From Arbacia lixula (taxonomy: Eukaryota; Echinodermata; Echinoidea; Arbacioida; Arbaciidae), in assembly GCA_963669155.1 (NCBI GenBank), contig OZ022597.1, forward strand, positions 17,924,922-17,988,921: a stretch of 64,000 nt of DNA. The letters run 5' to 3'. Positions within the stretch are counted from its first letter, which is position 1. The number at the start of each line of letters is the position of its first letter. The notes beneath the pieces are model-generated. The model was not told the DNA's origin. It worked only from the letters and a program-made list of their open reading frames with translations, and did no database searches. Shown one piece after another: positions 1 to 12,958 of the stretch. Both the position numbers and the translations under genes were made by a program.

Positions 1-1237
1 TATGCCCTTTAAATATATACACACAACCACACTTACCTTAAACATACACACATACACAAACAGACATCCGCACATATATAAACACACTCAAAAACATAAC
101 TACACCTATGCCCATACACGAAGTGAAACTCACACACACCTACTTCTCTTTCCTTCTCTTATTTCGTCATTTCTCTCTACCTCCACCCCCTATCTCACTA
201 TTCAACTACCTCAATATCTCTCTCCCATTCCTCCCTGCCCCCCCCCCTTCCCCACATTCCCCATGCAGCTCCTTCCAAGGCTTATTGTGTAGAGATATGA
301 CAGCCCCACCCAAAAGTATTAGTGTTACCATGGAAATGATGGAGACGGGCATAGAGTACCAAAGTGTGACATCATATGAGCAGGTTGTCAAGACAAATAG
401 TTTTAAACTACGTTGGTAGAGCAAACACTAGTGATTATAGCGGGGCCTCTCATTGGGAATGCCCGACGTTAGCCCGCTAGGCACTGTCGGACTAGCGACA
501 GTCTCACTTGAGTGGTGTTATTTAGAACCAGAAGCCAGTGTAACAATGAATATGACGACCCCACTTCGACCCCGCTTCGGCGCTATTTAGAAGAGGTGCA
601 AGACAAACAAATTGCAACTACAAAGTTTCTTCTAGAGAAGTACTACCATGAATCGTATATTCTGTTCGAGGATAAGATATACCAGATGCATGCATGATCC
701 ATCAGGTGATAGGTAGAGGTTTAATGGTTTAACCGGTGTAGCCAAGTGTCTAATCGGAAACTACTCTAAACAAACAAACAAAAAACAGAGTGAAAAATAT
801 TGCCCACAATAAGAAACAGACGTGGATTTACCCATCTGTTACATAAACGTTTTTCATTGAATTCGATTGAATTGAAAGACTTGACCAATAAGGAGAGTTC
901 TCCTACCATTGCGTAATAGTTCTGGTCTGTTCTATACTATACGTGCATACGCGTCGCTATTGGCAATCGTATTTAGATGTGAACAAAGCACCTTGCCGAC
1001 ATTCCCTTTTTCCTCTCCTTTTCTTTTTTTTTAATATCTTTTCTTAACTTTCTCCTTCACTTTGCTATTTCACTCTCGCCCTATTTCCATCTCTTTCTTT
1101 ACGGTTTCTATATCTCCTTCATCATAAATCTTCTTCTTCTTCTTCTTCTTCTTCTTCTTCTTCTTCTTCTTCGTCATCGTGGTAATCATTCTTTTATTCT
1201 TCATCTCTTCCTTTTTTCTTTTCATTTCCTTCTTCTT

Positions 1238-1291
<54 letters not shown>

Positions 1292-1728
1292 CCTCTCTTT
1301 CTCTGTCATCCTTCTTATTCATCCCCCCTACTCTCCTGTGCACTTCTTTAATTTAAACATATTAATAATAACATACATTAATACTTATTTCATACCCCAT
1401 ACATCGTAGGGAAACACATGGTAGAGGTCACTTGAACTATTTGCTACTTTCTTATCCCTGTTCTGTATCATTCATGCTATGTGTGTATTTTGCGAACAAT
1501 AACGCACATAACTCCCATAGAGCATCAGTTTGTGTGGCATTGAAAGGGTTAAAGGCTTCGCAAACGATCACTGTGTTTCGTGTTTATATCTTAAATACGT
1601 TATGACCAACACTGACACATCATGTTAATAAATATCTTCTCTCACACTTCTTCGCATGCAAAAGCCATTGGTACCCCTCACATTTTCTGTGTGTCATCTT
1701 GTGCGATATATTTCTTCTTTGATTTTAG
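1..1728. other. gene-poor stretch, pyrimidine-rich with simple repeats
   Basis: No gene could be established here. The first 250 bases are CA/CT-rich and give only low-complexity reading frames. A short open stretch at about 296-419 on the plus strand looks mildly coding but has no convincing donor. A small hairpin (ACTGTCG...CGACAGT) lies near 483-502. Positions 1130-1305 hold (TTC)n, a C run and (CT)n. Confidence 0.6.
1130..1305. repeat. (TTC)n and (CT)n microsatellites with C run
   Basis: About 14 TTC units around 1131-1172 are followed, after a T/C-rich spacer, by a C run and more than 20 CT units near 1245-1285. Reading frames across it are Ser/Leu- or Arg/Glu-only and are artefacts of the repeat. 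Confidence 0.95.
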
Positions 1729-2162
1729 CTTGAGACAGCATGTGTGGAACTACATGCCCTCTGACAACAGTGAATTACTTGCCTTTTGTGGACCCTGACC
1801 TACACACTGTCTCTTTCTGTCATCTATATTCTATTGTTTTGTGTTCTTTGTTTTGTTATCGATGCATTCCTTGTTATGATGTTGTAATGATGTATGTAAT
1901 GTTACTTTATGGTCAAACAAATAATGCTAATGTTTATAAGCATTATCATGATTGTAGTAAAAAATAATATCTCTGAATCAAGAAATGATTGATTGTGTTC
2001 ACACGATATCATAAAGGTAACAAATTGTACAAAGTCTCCATATGCACATTGATATTTTCGTTTCTCAAGTGAAGGTCTACAAAGTTCGAGTGGATATGAA
2101 CGAATGTTCAACCAACTGTACATAAATTACAATGTGGTTCTGAGACCTGGAAGATCAATAAA
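1729..2162 (+). other. candidate 3' terminal exon of an unidentified gene
   Basis: A pyrimidine-rich tract ending in TTTTAG at 1721-1728 would make a fair splice acceptor. The frame entered one base later encodes 22 residues (starting LRQHVWNYMP and ending LLAFCGP) with a stop at 1796-1798, and it has non-repetitive composition. An AATAAA poly(A) signal lies at 2157-2162, followed by a T/G-rich stretch, as expected for a short last exon with a roughly 360-base 3' UTR. No homologue is recognised, and the upstream exon is not established. A weak partner around 296-417 could join in frame, but its donor is poor. Chance occurrence is possible. Confidence 0.25.
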
Positions 2163-3081
2163 TTACCTTTTGTGCTCACTGCTCTTTAAAATGCTTGTGT
2201 CTATTTGTTCAGATTGGGGCGAGTTCGGACATTTGTCTTCATTATCCCCCACCCTTCATCCCTCTGATAAATGGCAGTGATTTCTGACCTTTAAAGTGTG
2301 ACATTGCTATGTGCCCTCAGCTGGTACACGGTGTCCCATGACGTATCCTAGCCCTCGTGGATTTGAAATATATAACACGAGTAATCTAGATGAAGGCAAT
2401 CTCGTGTATTAACCGCTAATTTAGGTTGCATTACTCAGGATGCGTAGGTTCTCTAGCATTCGTTTTTTATAGGAAGCTGTACGGCGTGGCGGCTTTGTAA
2501 CGCAATGTGGCTTAATATCTCGTCAGCAACACCAGTATAAGCCTGACAACTATCTATGTGCATCACGTTTTGTTATTGATCATGTCGATATAATTGAACA
2601 ATGTTCACCCACCAGATCGTAAGTATTTTTTTATCCATAATCATGACATGATATGATGTCGTTTGCCAAGACAGATTGTTAACCCCAACTGACATGATCC
2701 CCTTCATTCCCATCTAAAGATGCGTGACATAGCTTAATTTAAATACATTTATTTTATGTATTTGGGTGGCGTTCGTATTAGACTTTTGAGGGGGGAAATA
2801 TTCTCACATAACGATTAAAATGGCGAACGATGTGTGTTGATAAGAAGGAGAAGGGTGTAAAGAACAGGAAGGTGAAGAGGATTTTTAACATGGTATCAAC
2901 AACATAGAAGAAAAAACTATAACAAAGAAGAATGATGGAGAGGCAACAAAGAGACATGAAAAGAACAACAAACAAAAACGAGGAACAATAAGGAGAGAGT
3001 AGGAAAACAAGATGAGGAGGATAAATATGATTGAAAAGGAGTAGAAGACGAAACAAAATGATTGTGACGATAATGATATTT

Positions 3082-3190
3082 GTGACAATGATGACGATGA
3101 TGAAGATGAAGATGATGATGATGATGATGATGATAAAGATGATGATAATAATGATGAGGACGATGATGATGATGATGACGATGATGGCGG
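3082..3190. repeat. imperfect (GAT)n trinucleotide repeat
   Basis: GATGAT units, interrupted by GAA, GAC and AAT variants, run through this interval. Long open frames on both strands (poly-Ser, poly-Ile, poly-Met) come only from the repeat. Confidence 0.9.
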
Positions 3191-4759
3191 AGATGAAGAA
3201 TAGGGGAAGAAGTGGGGGTGATACTCGTTGTGAAAGAACAAAGGTGTCATCCCTCATTTATCGTCCATCTTGTTTGATTGTAGTGTCACATGAATGAGGC
3301 CTGCAATCAATTATAACGCGCACATTACAGAGCATCTTACATCATAAAAGTACGACGTCATGAAGTCATACCTAAGCAATCAATCAGATCATGTCTCATG
3401 AAAATGTGCTCAAAATAGACGATTCATTGTTCCCTATAGTTGCAGGAGGTGCGGCTCTATAAACTGTGTGTATGATGTGTGCGTTTGTGTAACTGCTGAA
3501 AAAATGCGTCAATGGCGCCATAACCATGATAACGTAGCGCCCCAAAAAGCCTTTTCCTTCATGCCCCTAACATAATTATCCAGGCCTTAGTTAAACGACA
3601 CTCGGAACATTACTCTTTGCCGTACATCACTTTAGAGCTGGAGGGAGGCGAATCTGTCAACCTTTCCTGTAACGGGTAAAATGCTGCTTAATGTGATTTA
3701 AGCCTAATAGTTGTGAAAAATACACGTAAAACACGTAAAAAAATGACACTTAAAGAGTGAAATATGTTAACACATGTTTCTTCTTATAATTGAGTAGGCC
3801 TTTTTCTCGTTTTCGCAACCCTTCGATTGGGGGGGGGGGGGTAGCTTATATTGTTGGACCCAATAAATGCGTCTGACGCTAACATAATTATTTTTCTAAC
3901 TCATTTTTCAAACGGGAAAAAAGGACAAAAGGATAAAAAAAACAATACATATTGCGAATCAAGTGAGATCCAAAGCCATTTAAACTGGTGACCATCAGGT
4001 CATCATAACACATTACTGCACGTGTCCTATCAGCCATGCTGTAGTCTTTATTCCAGGCTGAGGCATATACGGGCACATAATTACCGATCCCCAAATTAGT
4101 ATCTAGACATTTGAGTCTGGAATCAGAGACTAAGCCCTGCTCAGCGGGCAAGGAAGGGTGATTGGTCTATGCTTCTAAACTTCTAAGCATGTTTCCATGC
4201 TCAGTTGCCAGTGGTTACTTTTGCTCGTTTTATCTCTTTTCCTATTCGATGTACTTTATTTCCTCAATTTCCACAATCTGCACATGACGTCAATCACAAT
4301 TCATGGATATATACAATTATAAAATCCCAATTAAACACTAATAGCCTGTTGATCACTTTTATGTTTTCAACAATTTGATTTTCACAATAGAGCTTTACAT
4401 ATGTCGTACATTATAAATTGGACTCAGATAACAATTATTTTGAAGCAAATTCTCTAGTTGTTAGTGTTCACTTGTATATCCATACCCTCCATATCCTAAA
4501 AGCGAGGCTAATCCTATCTTTTTCTCTATCAAAAGGAGGTTACTTGGCAGGTCGAAAAGAGAAGTTAGTCTTTATACCTCCAGCCCTCGCTGTTTCTAGA
4601 CACAGTTGCTAGTGCTATATCCATCTTCTCCTCGAACCGAGGTTAGCCTTAGCTATTCCTCTATCTAAAGAAGGTTGCTTGGTTAAAATGTTTACAGCAG
4701 ATACAACTGTTTACATTTCAAGCATGTCCAGCAAGATCCATCTTCCTCGATCCGCCGCC

Positions 4760-4870
4760 GTAGCCTGCTTCCCAAGCTCGTGGATATTTCTAATCTAAAC
4801 TTTACAATAAACACGTCTGGTTGAAATAGACTAATTACCCTCGTTGGCGGGGTCTTTTATGGACTGCCGA
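4760..4870. repeat. partial copy of dispersed inverted-repeat family
   Basis: The segment begins GTAGCCTGC, contains ATTTCTAATCTAAAC and ends near AGACTAATTACC...GGGGTC. It matches the left arm and centre of the fuller copies at 24885-25124, 27915-28139 and 35161-35371. The right arm is degraded. Confidence 0.5.
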
Positions 4871-5411
4871 GGTTAGGAGACGATCGTTGGTCGCATTAAT
4901 ACTAGAACGCAAATACTTGTGATAGCTGGGATGATTAATGTGTAACATTATTAAAGGTAGAATGTCGTCGTGGCCGTTTCTGTCTTCTATGAGGTAGGGT
5001 TGTTAAAGACCACCGTATACGACACGATCCGATCAGTCGTGCGATTGTAACAATAGCTGAATCGTAATCTGTAGTATGATTATTTGAAGGGAAATTGTAA
5101 GTGTAATATCTACAACATATATTTATCATGTAACCTGATCCATAAGTCTCTCAAAGTGATTGTGCACGAGCTATTCCTCTTTAGTTTAAAATCTGACAAC
5201 GGCTCCTAGACTGCTCCCTGAATGCATCACCGACTACGTCCTCATTCTTTTCAAACTCCCTGCACATGGTATAGCGCCCAGGACAAGGATCTAAGTGCAA
5301 ACAAGAATGTATTCTTTTAAACTCCAAGGTACACAGAAATGGTCGATAACTTTAATGTCACTGTAGCCATGTTAACTTTAAGATGTATTGGTGACGTCCT
5401 GCAACCCCCTC

Positions 5412-5566
5412 TACCCCCCCCCCCCATACCTTCTCCCCCTTCACACACACACACACCCATACACATACACGCACACACACATACACACATACACACACAC
5501 GCACACACAAAAACCACAACCACCACCACCACCACCACCATCACCACCACCACCACTACCACTCTG
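5412..5566. repeat. C run, (CA)n and (ACC)n compound microsatellite
   Basis: A C run at about 5416-5427 is followed by (ACAC)n with ATAC interruptions to about 5508, then (CAACCACC)n/(ACC)n to about 5560. Confidence 0.95.
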
Positions 5567-5599
5567 GCCGGCGCCCCTGCTCATGGCGCCGTATAACCT

Positions 5600-6994
5600 C
5601 CAACAGTATTAATCAATGTCTAAACGTAGGATAAATGAACGTAAATTGGTGATTTGATTGAGGGGGTGTAATATTTCAGGAGGGTAAAGGGAGTTTCTCT
5701 ATCACCCGTACATGCCATAAGGTTGAAAGTGCCGAATCAAATACATGTATTGTAAAATATATCAACTACGTATTTAATAACCTCTTGTTCAGCTTCGGCT
5801 GCTATATTACAGTAGCAAATTGTGATGTGCAGTTGAGATGGACGGAGAAGGGTTTTGTGTGGTAGAGAATATAGGAGAGTATTATGCTCTTACCGAGGAG
5901 GTGTCACTACACCAAACGTGATCCTTCTCCCATGTTCTTACTATTCATTCCCTGTTTTACATGCCCCCCTTCAGCGAATATACTCTAGAATACGTAATAG
6001 TCCTGGGCACGGTGGCAAGGGGAGGGGGAAAGAGAGGTGGCTGCGAGGTGCGGGAGAATATTATAACTCTCCATACCGCTGATGGGAAAAAAATCATCTT
6101 ATACTGCGCAGCCACGTTCGGGTTTTGTTTGCAGACATGTCTGTTTTTGGTCTTATGTATTAGTTTGTGAGACCGGAAACGGAAACGTCGCTGCGCAGTG
6201 CCTTAGGAGACGACTTTCCCCTATCTTCATATATGCGGTCTGGATGATTATTCGCGTATCATAACACATAGCCTATGGTGTATTCAAAAAAATTAAGGAC
6301 CCACTCCTAATTAAATAGGGAGGGGGGGGGGGGGGACCCCTTAATATCTCCCTTCCTACGATCGGTATTGACACAGGTGTTCGGAGCGTGGATGTGCCCC
6401 TGTCATGGCAGTCTGTCTCCGTGTCTCTTCGCTAATCATGGCGTGAAGACAGAGCTAACGTGTAATGGCTCGTTTGACCCACCTGCGTCCACGAACGCCC
6501 CGCTTTCACCCACACTAATGGGTCCTTTCACACGTGTATTTAATCGAAGTTCTTTAAAGATTGTCCGTCCCTTTTGCAAAGCGTAAAATTTGAAATCGTC
6601 TATCACGATCGTAAATTGAAGAAAGTGCGATTCAAGACCATTTCTAAAAATATAGCATGTTGAAGCTTTCTGTATATGTAAAAATTTCAGCCATTAAATT
6701 TCTTTGGAGATGATTCCTTCTATAGAACAATTTTTTTCATAATGCGTTTTATAATTTAATAAACAGATTAATCAATAAAGCAGATATTCCAACACAAACT
6801 GCTAAGAGCCTGAGGTAAAGACTATTAATAAGACGTTGTTTACATGCATTATTTGAATTTTACACTACGTATTAGTTTCAAATTATGAATATACAGCTTG
6901 CTAACATTTCTCTATATGTTTTGCCAATGTTTCGATGGTTTTGCGGTGATCTGAAAAAGGGACGGGCTCTCTTTAACCGATCTACTCCTGGGCC
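5600..6994. other. gene-free stretch
   Basis: No supported gene. Short open frames around 5855-6264 and 6368-6586 have no splice context or recognisable domain. A G run lies at 6322-6335. Confidence 0.55.
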
Positions 6995-7140
6995 ATGTTG
7001 CATATAGATTAGCAATTATTGTAACTTACCATCACCGGTAACTATCATGGCAACAAAAGAAATAATGAGAGCTCTTGGCTGTTGCCACGGTAGTTCCCAT
7101 TGATGGTAAGTTACAATAATTGTAAACATATATGCAACAT
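6995..7140. repeat. palindromic hairpin MITE, family H (copy 1)
   Basis: The element starts ATGTTGCATATA and ends TATATGCAACAT. The arms continue inward through CAATTATTGTAACTTACCAT and its reverse complement, then through GGCAAC and GTTGCC around a short loop, so the whole 146 bases can fold into one hairpin. A second copy of the same length is at 22697-22842. There is no coding capacity. It is probably a non-autonomous DNA transposon. Confidence 0.8.
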
Positions 7141-8438
7141 GACTCTGGTTATCTTACTAATGTAATGATATGTCTTTAACTGAGCCAAGAACAAACTACT
7201 CCCAAAGAAATTTTGCACAGTTCTAGAACCACTTCTAAATACATCAGATTACCAAATTATGTGTGTTTATAACGTGCAACTATTCAAATTATTCCCCCTT
7301 ACTTTAAAGTAACCTTTTCACTGTTTAACCTTTAAGAGTATATTGTTCTTGTAATTGTTTTTTTTTTTCTTTCTGCTGTTGGTCACTTTTGTTTTTAGTC
7401 CTGGAATAAAATGGAAACCATTTATTAATGAATCGCATGGAGGATCAGCAGCAACTTTTTTACAGCTGTTTTTTACATTTACCAGTGCCAGGTGTGTTTG
7501 TTGTGATAATTAGACTAAATAAAAAAAAATGATACCGGCATTTTACTGACTGTTAATGACCTGATACTCTCTAATCTCTTATTCGACAATACAACGTAGA
7601 GCACAAACACATTGAAATTGTGTATTGGTAAAGTATTCTATTCTGTAGTTAATCTCTTCTTCATATAGGTTGTGTGATGTAAACAGGATTCAGAGCATAC
7701 ACTACAACGAGTACAAATTTAAGCCTAATGATCAATGACAAAACTTGGTGCCAATTTAAGAATCCGCAAGTGACATGTATGCGCTGCATTTGAAACATAT
7801 AAAGTGGGAAATTCGGATTAGATTGTACAATGTGCATGCGCACAAAAGAGTAGCTTACCCGTTAACCGAAATGTTCAATGTGACGTTAAATATGTGTCTG
7901 AAAGACCCGTCACCTGGCGATACACCACTTTATCTACGCAACTGAATATCAGAACAGCGGTGTTTACGTATTTGCGTCGGCGTGTATCTAGCGATATGCT
8001 GCTTGTTTATGTTAACACACGATCATGATATCTCTCATTTACCATGTTAATGGTGGCAATATACATACGCGCATGCTCTACGTCTTGATCTAGATACGTA
8101 TGACGTATATGTTTTCATTACAACATGTAGGTCATAAGCCAGTCTTGTTTTGCACACCTTCTGCGCATTATATTATACTCTTTCTCATCTCAAGAGATGA
8201 CAGTTGAATGTAGAGGTTCCTAAATAATTCCACAAGTTACTATTATACGCTACTAAAATGACGCAATTTTTAGTGATCATGGGGATAACCACTAAAGGTA
8301 AGAACGTTGAGGAAACCGAGTTCTTAAACGGATTTTGTGGCATAAATCCTTAGCCCTTTGCGTGCCAGATAACCTCTTGCTCTCTGGGAGTTATGCATTC
8401 AAATAGTTAATCAGGCCACGGCCCCAAGAAAGTTCAGG
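7141..8438. other. gene-free stretch
   Basis: AT-rich sequence with a short T run near 7361-7370. No splice-supported exon or conserved reading frame was found. Confidence 0.55.
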
Positions 8439-8552
8439 GGGGCATTTCATGAAAGTTATCAGCACTGACTAAATAGTCAGTGGTGATAATTTCAGTAAAA
8501 TCCGCGGTTTTCATTGGCTGAGAGGCACTAGACAACTTTCATGAAATGCCCC
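8439..8552. repeat. short terminal-inverted-repeat element
   Basis: The left end GGGGCATTTCATGAAAGTT is repeated as the perfect reverse complement AACTTTCATGAAATGCCCC at the right end. The span is 114 bases, and a smaller palindrome (ACTGACTAAATAGTCAGT) lies inside. It is typical of a tiny non-autonomous MITE. Confidence 0.8.
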
Positions 8553-11500
8553 AAGGAAAACACTATGTACAAGACAATATCTTAAGTAGATGTGAGGTTG
8601 TTATTACGTGACTGCTTTTGCAATTTCTCATAGCAAATGAATGTAAAAAAATACGTTATAAACAGTGTTTAGTCTGTTTGAGAAACACACCGCCCACCAT
8701 ACATGAATTTAAACGAATGCCCCGTGTATAGGTATGGAGAGCCACACGTTACACACGTTAAAGAATCACAATTCCCTCTTTCAATTAACAGCAAGGTGAC
8801 AACCTAGTGGAGTGCACAGAAAGCCTATACTGGGAAACGGATGAGAGATACCCCAGAGGAGGAATTCAGCCTTCAAGCTGTATCGCACAGACATCAAGAG
8901 TGTCATACGAAACAATAGCCATAATATAAAGCTTTGAAGTATAGCGTCCAATAAAACATGGATTTTTATTGATGGGTATATGGCGGTGATATATGCCGGT
9001 GAAGATGTTCTTCTAATTTCACTTTATTCTTTCACTGATCTTTCTGCTTCACTTTCGTCAGGCCCCTTCCATTATTTGGTACCGTCAATCTCCACCATAT
9101 TGCTTCTTAGGCCTACGTTCGTAGTTCGACAAATCCATGGTTTCAGTTTATTGGAAGTTGATCCCAAACAATGTTAGGCATTCTATTGCAAGATCATGGA
9201 CAATAAAGTTCAGGAGAAAATACATATCTGGTGGTATTCTTCAAGGGTAAGTGTGCGTCATCCTTATCAAAAAAAATCTTAGTTTGAATTATAGGCTATT
9301 CCATATACAGAATCATGGAATATAATGTTTGAATTAGCTAAAATGTGAAAGTTTTTCTTGTAAGCTATATTTGTAACTTTAGGTTCCGCCTTAATACCTA
9401 AAGTGCATTGATAAACAATAGATTGATGCATATACACATGTGCATACGTAGATTGATAAATACATTAAGATAGATACATACATTCAGAGATGAACAGATT
9501 GAGAGATAGATGCAGGAATATAGAAGATAGGTAGATAGATACGCGTATATCGCATGTAGTCCCACCCCTTGCACGGCGTGTCAGCTTCCCTAGCCAGACG
9601 AGAGGATTGCAATGTTTCGCCATGAGATCATCATGGATCAGCTTACACCGAAAGGTTATGCGATCTTTCCAGCCATTATGCCTGGTACGGCTAGGCCTCC
9701 AAGGGTTCTGTCGATTCCACAGTGTCAAATAGATGCTGCAAAGTACAATGTATATACGTTATATATGACCGATGTATTTAAATACTATTCTTCTACGGCG
9801 TCTTTATACATTTCTTTGTGTTTACAATGACATTTTCAGCGCCATTGCAAACTCATGTGTGTGTGTGTGTGTGTGAGTTTTTAGGTGTATGTGATGGATA
9901 GATAGATAGATAGATAAATTAATAGATAGTTAGATATATATACTGTGTCAATGACTTTCTGCCGTGTTACCAATGTGTTATGTAATGGCTGCATTTTGCT
10001 TTGTAAAGCAGGACCCTTGAAAAGAAGAGTGTCCCAATTATTAACAGGGCTACCCTGGGTAAAAGCATATGAATTATATGTAGACAGATAGATAGACAGA
10101 TCGATCTCTAGAAAGACCATGTAGACAGATGTAACATACTGTTATATAATGATATGTTCATCATCATTAATGACCGCATGGTCAAGTCCGAACATAAAAA
10201 GTTGAGATCAACGACTTCCAGGGAAGGGTCATGCGTTTTGTCGGATATGTAGCTGCAAAAAGTCAATGCCTCATTTGAACATGTCATAAAATTTAAATGT
10301 AGGCAACGCTTGTACAGATACGGTATGACAAATGATGATGATGAATGCATCCATACGTGATAATCACTGGTAGGCTCGCTGTTATCGTGGTCATGAATGT
10401 TCGCTCCCCCGCTGCGCCCCGGGGACTGAGCACCTAGCAAACCAGGCAGCCCGGCGGGTCCCAATGAGGTTAAAACGCGCATTCACAGGCACCGGTAGAG
10501 GGGTGGGAATGGTGGTGGAGGAAAGAGGTGGATGGGGAGAGGAGGGGGAATGGAGGGGGGAGGAGGGGGAGAGGAGGGGGAATGGAGGGGGAGAGGAGGG
10601 GGAGAGGAGGGGAGAGGAGGGGGAGAGGAGGGGGAATGGAGGGGGAGAGGAGGGGGAGAGGAGGGGATATTAACACAACACAGTGATGTATACACGTATA
10701 CACATGCATACCCACAAATGTCTACATAAGAATACACAGAGCGTGACTTCTGCAGCACATGAGCATTGTACGCTTGTTTTTGATAACGCAGAGTTGTGTT
10801 AACATGATATGGGAAATGCACACGGGGTAAGTGCCGGGGGAATTCCTTCTCCACAGTGACCACGCCCCCTTCCCATAAAGGAATGGTGATCTGCCCCATG
10901 CCCTATGCAAGTCACGTGTAGGTTTTAAGTACGTTAACACATAGGAAGTTTGCCGCGACTGCTGGCAATAATATAGATTTTTCCGCTCGCTTTTGACAGT
11001 TTTGTAACTCGAAGTCATTAAGCGTGATTCAAATTTTACAACGTGCCTGCGGGTCCTTAACTTTCTCAATTTACTTTTGTATCCAATCATATGTTCGCGT
11101 TGGTGTCACGTTTTTACGAAATGTACCGTTATCTTTAATATTTGTAATTCAATTAAAAAACATACATTGGACATGCCTTGATTTAAGTAAAAAAGCAAGA
11201 ACACTTGCCTGTCCAGTATGAGAAAGTGGCTCGCCAAAGAAAAAAAGAACCGCAATTCCGCTTCTTTACGGACAGTGATATGAATTTAAAACAGAAAACG
11301 CCAAAATCGAGCGGTAAAATCTACATGTATACCATTATTCTTTTCACACGTTTTCAGCCTCTTGCTGGATGACTAAATCGCATTGTTATTTATACTGTAC
11401 GTTGCTAGTCGACACATTTTCAGGCCTTGCCGCGGCGAGACATCCGTCGCGTCAAAATCCAGGCGGCGAGCGGAAGCGGTTTATCATTACAGTGGGAACG

Positions 11501-11793
11501 TGCCTTCATCCAGCTGTTTCAGAGCTCCCCGAGGCGTCTGCCGATGCGGATAACATTTACAGCACCTGGTCGGCCAAGATGGCATATTGGGGCCGCGCAC
11601 CGAATCAGTGTTAACTGTCATGGTATAGGCAATCAACTTCTCGTAGTGTGCGGAGAAAGCGTAAAGGCATAACTGCACTATCATATCAAACGAACACATG
11701 GAGACACAATGCTGTCTGTGTGTTTAACTTGAAGTAATGATATCATAATACAACCTTCTTGCTTAGCGCATATCATTACCCTTAAGAACATTC
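8553..11793. other. gene-poor stretch with GATA and GGGGA repeats
   Basis: No gene was identified. GATA-type tracts lie at about 9468-9542, 9895-9943 and 10081-10106, a (TG)n at 9857-9874, and a purine minisatellite at 10500-10668. A GC-richer patch at 11420-11612 is open in two frames on the plus strand after an AG preceded by a T-rich tract, but I could not recognise a product. Confidence 0.5.
10500..10668. repeat. GGGGA/GGAGAGG purine minisatellite
   Basis: Repeated blocks of GAGGGGGAGAGGAGGGG and GGGGAATGGAGGGGGAGAGG run through the interval with almost no pyrimidine on the plus strand. Strings of G runs could form G-quadruplexes. Confidence 0.9.
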
Positions 11794-12054
11794 TTAAAGG
11801 GATAGTTCACCCTGAAATTATCTTTGTTTCAATAATAGCAGACACATGAAAGGTCGGATGAAATATCTAATATTGCAACTTATTGTCCGATTGGAAATTT
11901 CATTTTCACTGGTTTAAATTGATGATACATTGACACAAATGAGGAATGTGACATCAAACAAATTACATATAAACAGAAAGATACAATTATTGGACAGTAA
12001 TAAGAAACCAAAGTTATGATCTTTTAATGTTTTTGAGGTGAACTATCCCTTTAA
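11794..12054. mobile_element. TTAA-flanked inverted-repeat element (MITE), 261 bp
   Basis: The left end is TTAAAGGGATAGTTCACC and the right end is its exact reverse complement, so the element is bounded by TTAA on both sides. TTAA target duplication is characteristic of piggyBac-type elements, which supports but does not prove that class. The interior has no coding capacity, so it would be a non-autonomous derivative. Confidence 0.8.
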
Positions 12055-12264
12055 GAACATGCTTAAGTGCCTGTGCGCCGCTGGAGAGGACAACGTGAGC
12101 AGAGAAATATTTCACATGATGTGTTTAGTATCATGAATATCGTATTTTATAGAATGGGTGTCAGAATCTCTGCAATCTGATTGGTTAATTACCCGTAATT
12201 AACGTGTATTTTTTTTACTGGCAGCACGCGATATCAACACGATATCGCGATACCGAGAATTAAC

Positions 12265-12541
12265 ATGATTGATACCAATGTTGCTTACGCTAATGGCGGC
12301 ACCCACGAATCACGAGAAACTCGGATAAAAAGAGATGAAGAATTGAAACAAATTTTGGACGATTCAGACGCTTTCAGTAAGTACAAATCTAACTCAAAGC
12401 ATCGAATACTCATTGTCTACATTTAAACGCTTTGCAGAGGTGAAACACGTAAATTTGGAAGATATTTTGAACGGACAAATGGACAAACTCATGACTGAAT
12501 TCTACGCTGTCGCAGCACTGTGTGAGACGTTGCTGCGGTGA
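12265..12541 (+). pseudogene. broken recombinase-like ORF (possible Crypton / KIAA1958-type fragment)
   Basis: From ATG 12265 the frame reads MIDTNVAYANGG and continues through the acidic/basic stretch RIKRDEELKQILDDSDAF to about 12376. A +1 shift then leads into a second coding-like frame containing EYSLSTFKRFAEV and LEDILNGQMDKLMTEFYAVA, ending at TGA 12539-12541. The layout is a charged helix ending in DDSDA, then a helix with STFKRF, then 'LE-I---ELD-L---FY'. It resembles the N-terminal SAM-like part of tyrosine recombinases of the Crypton / KIAA1958 / ZMYM-associated family. I infer this from pattern only; no catalytic domain is present. It sits inside the inverted-repeat element at 12146-13011, so it is probably the remnant of that element's own gene. 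A short intron could explain the frame change, but the missing C-terminus argues for a dead copy. Confidence 0.4.
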
Positions 12542-12891
12542 TTTGCCCACTAACGTGCATTGCGGATACGTTCATTTGGGCACTCAATGCCACCCTGGAC
12601 ATTCGCAGTAAATCTGTCTTTTCTGATATGACTACGTCGTTTAAATTATTGTTATCAAATTAAAGCGTGATTAACTTGGTAGTTCTATACATGCAGACTC
12701 TATTTCTCCACTTGACATGGTCTATGGAGAAAATCATCTCATATTTTAGCTGTGTTATTTGGACACTTCTCTACGTGGAATTTCAATAATTTTTAGTCTT
12801 GGCAGATTTTGATGATTCCAATCATTGATCATGATCATTGATGATGAACATGGATCTCTGCAATCTGATTGGTCAATAACCATGCGTCCGG

Positions 12892-12958
12892 TAAAAAAAT
12901 TCATGCGTCCGGTAAAAAATTTCATGCGTCCGGTAAAATAATTTCATGCGTCCGGTAA
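12892..12958. repeat. four tandem copies of a 21-base unit
   Basis: CATGCGTCCGGTAAAA occurs four times, spaced by A/T-rich linkers of slightly different length, the last copy running into a T run. Confidence 0.9.

Larger units (their letters stand above)
2163..5400. other. gene-free stretch
   Basis: I see no gene. Positions 3060-3190 are a GAT/ATG trinucleotide tract that gives Asp/Met- or Ser/Ile-only frames. Positions 3829-3841 are a G run. Positions 4760-4870 match one arm of a dispersed inverted-repeat family. The rest is unremarkable AT-rich sequence. Confidence 0.6.
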
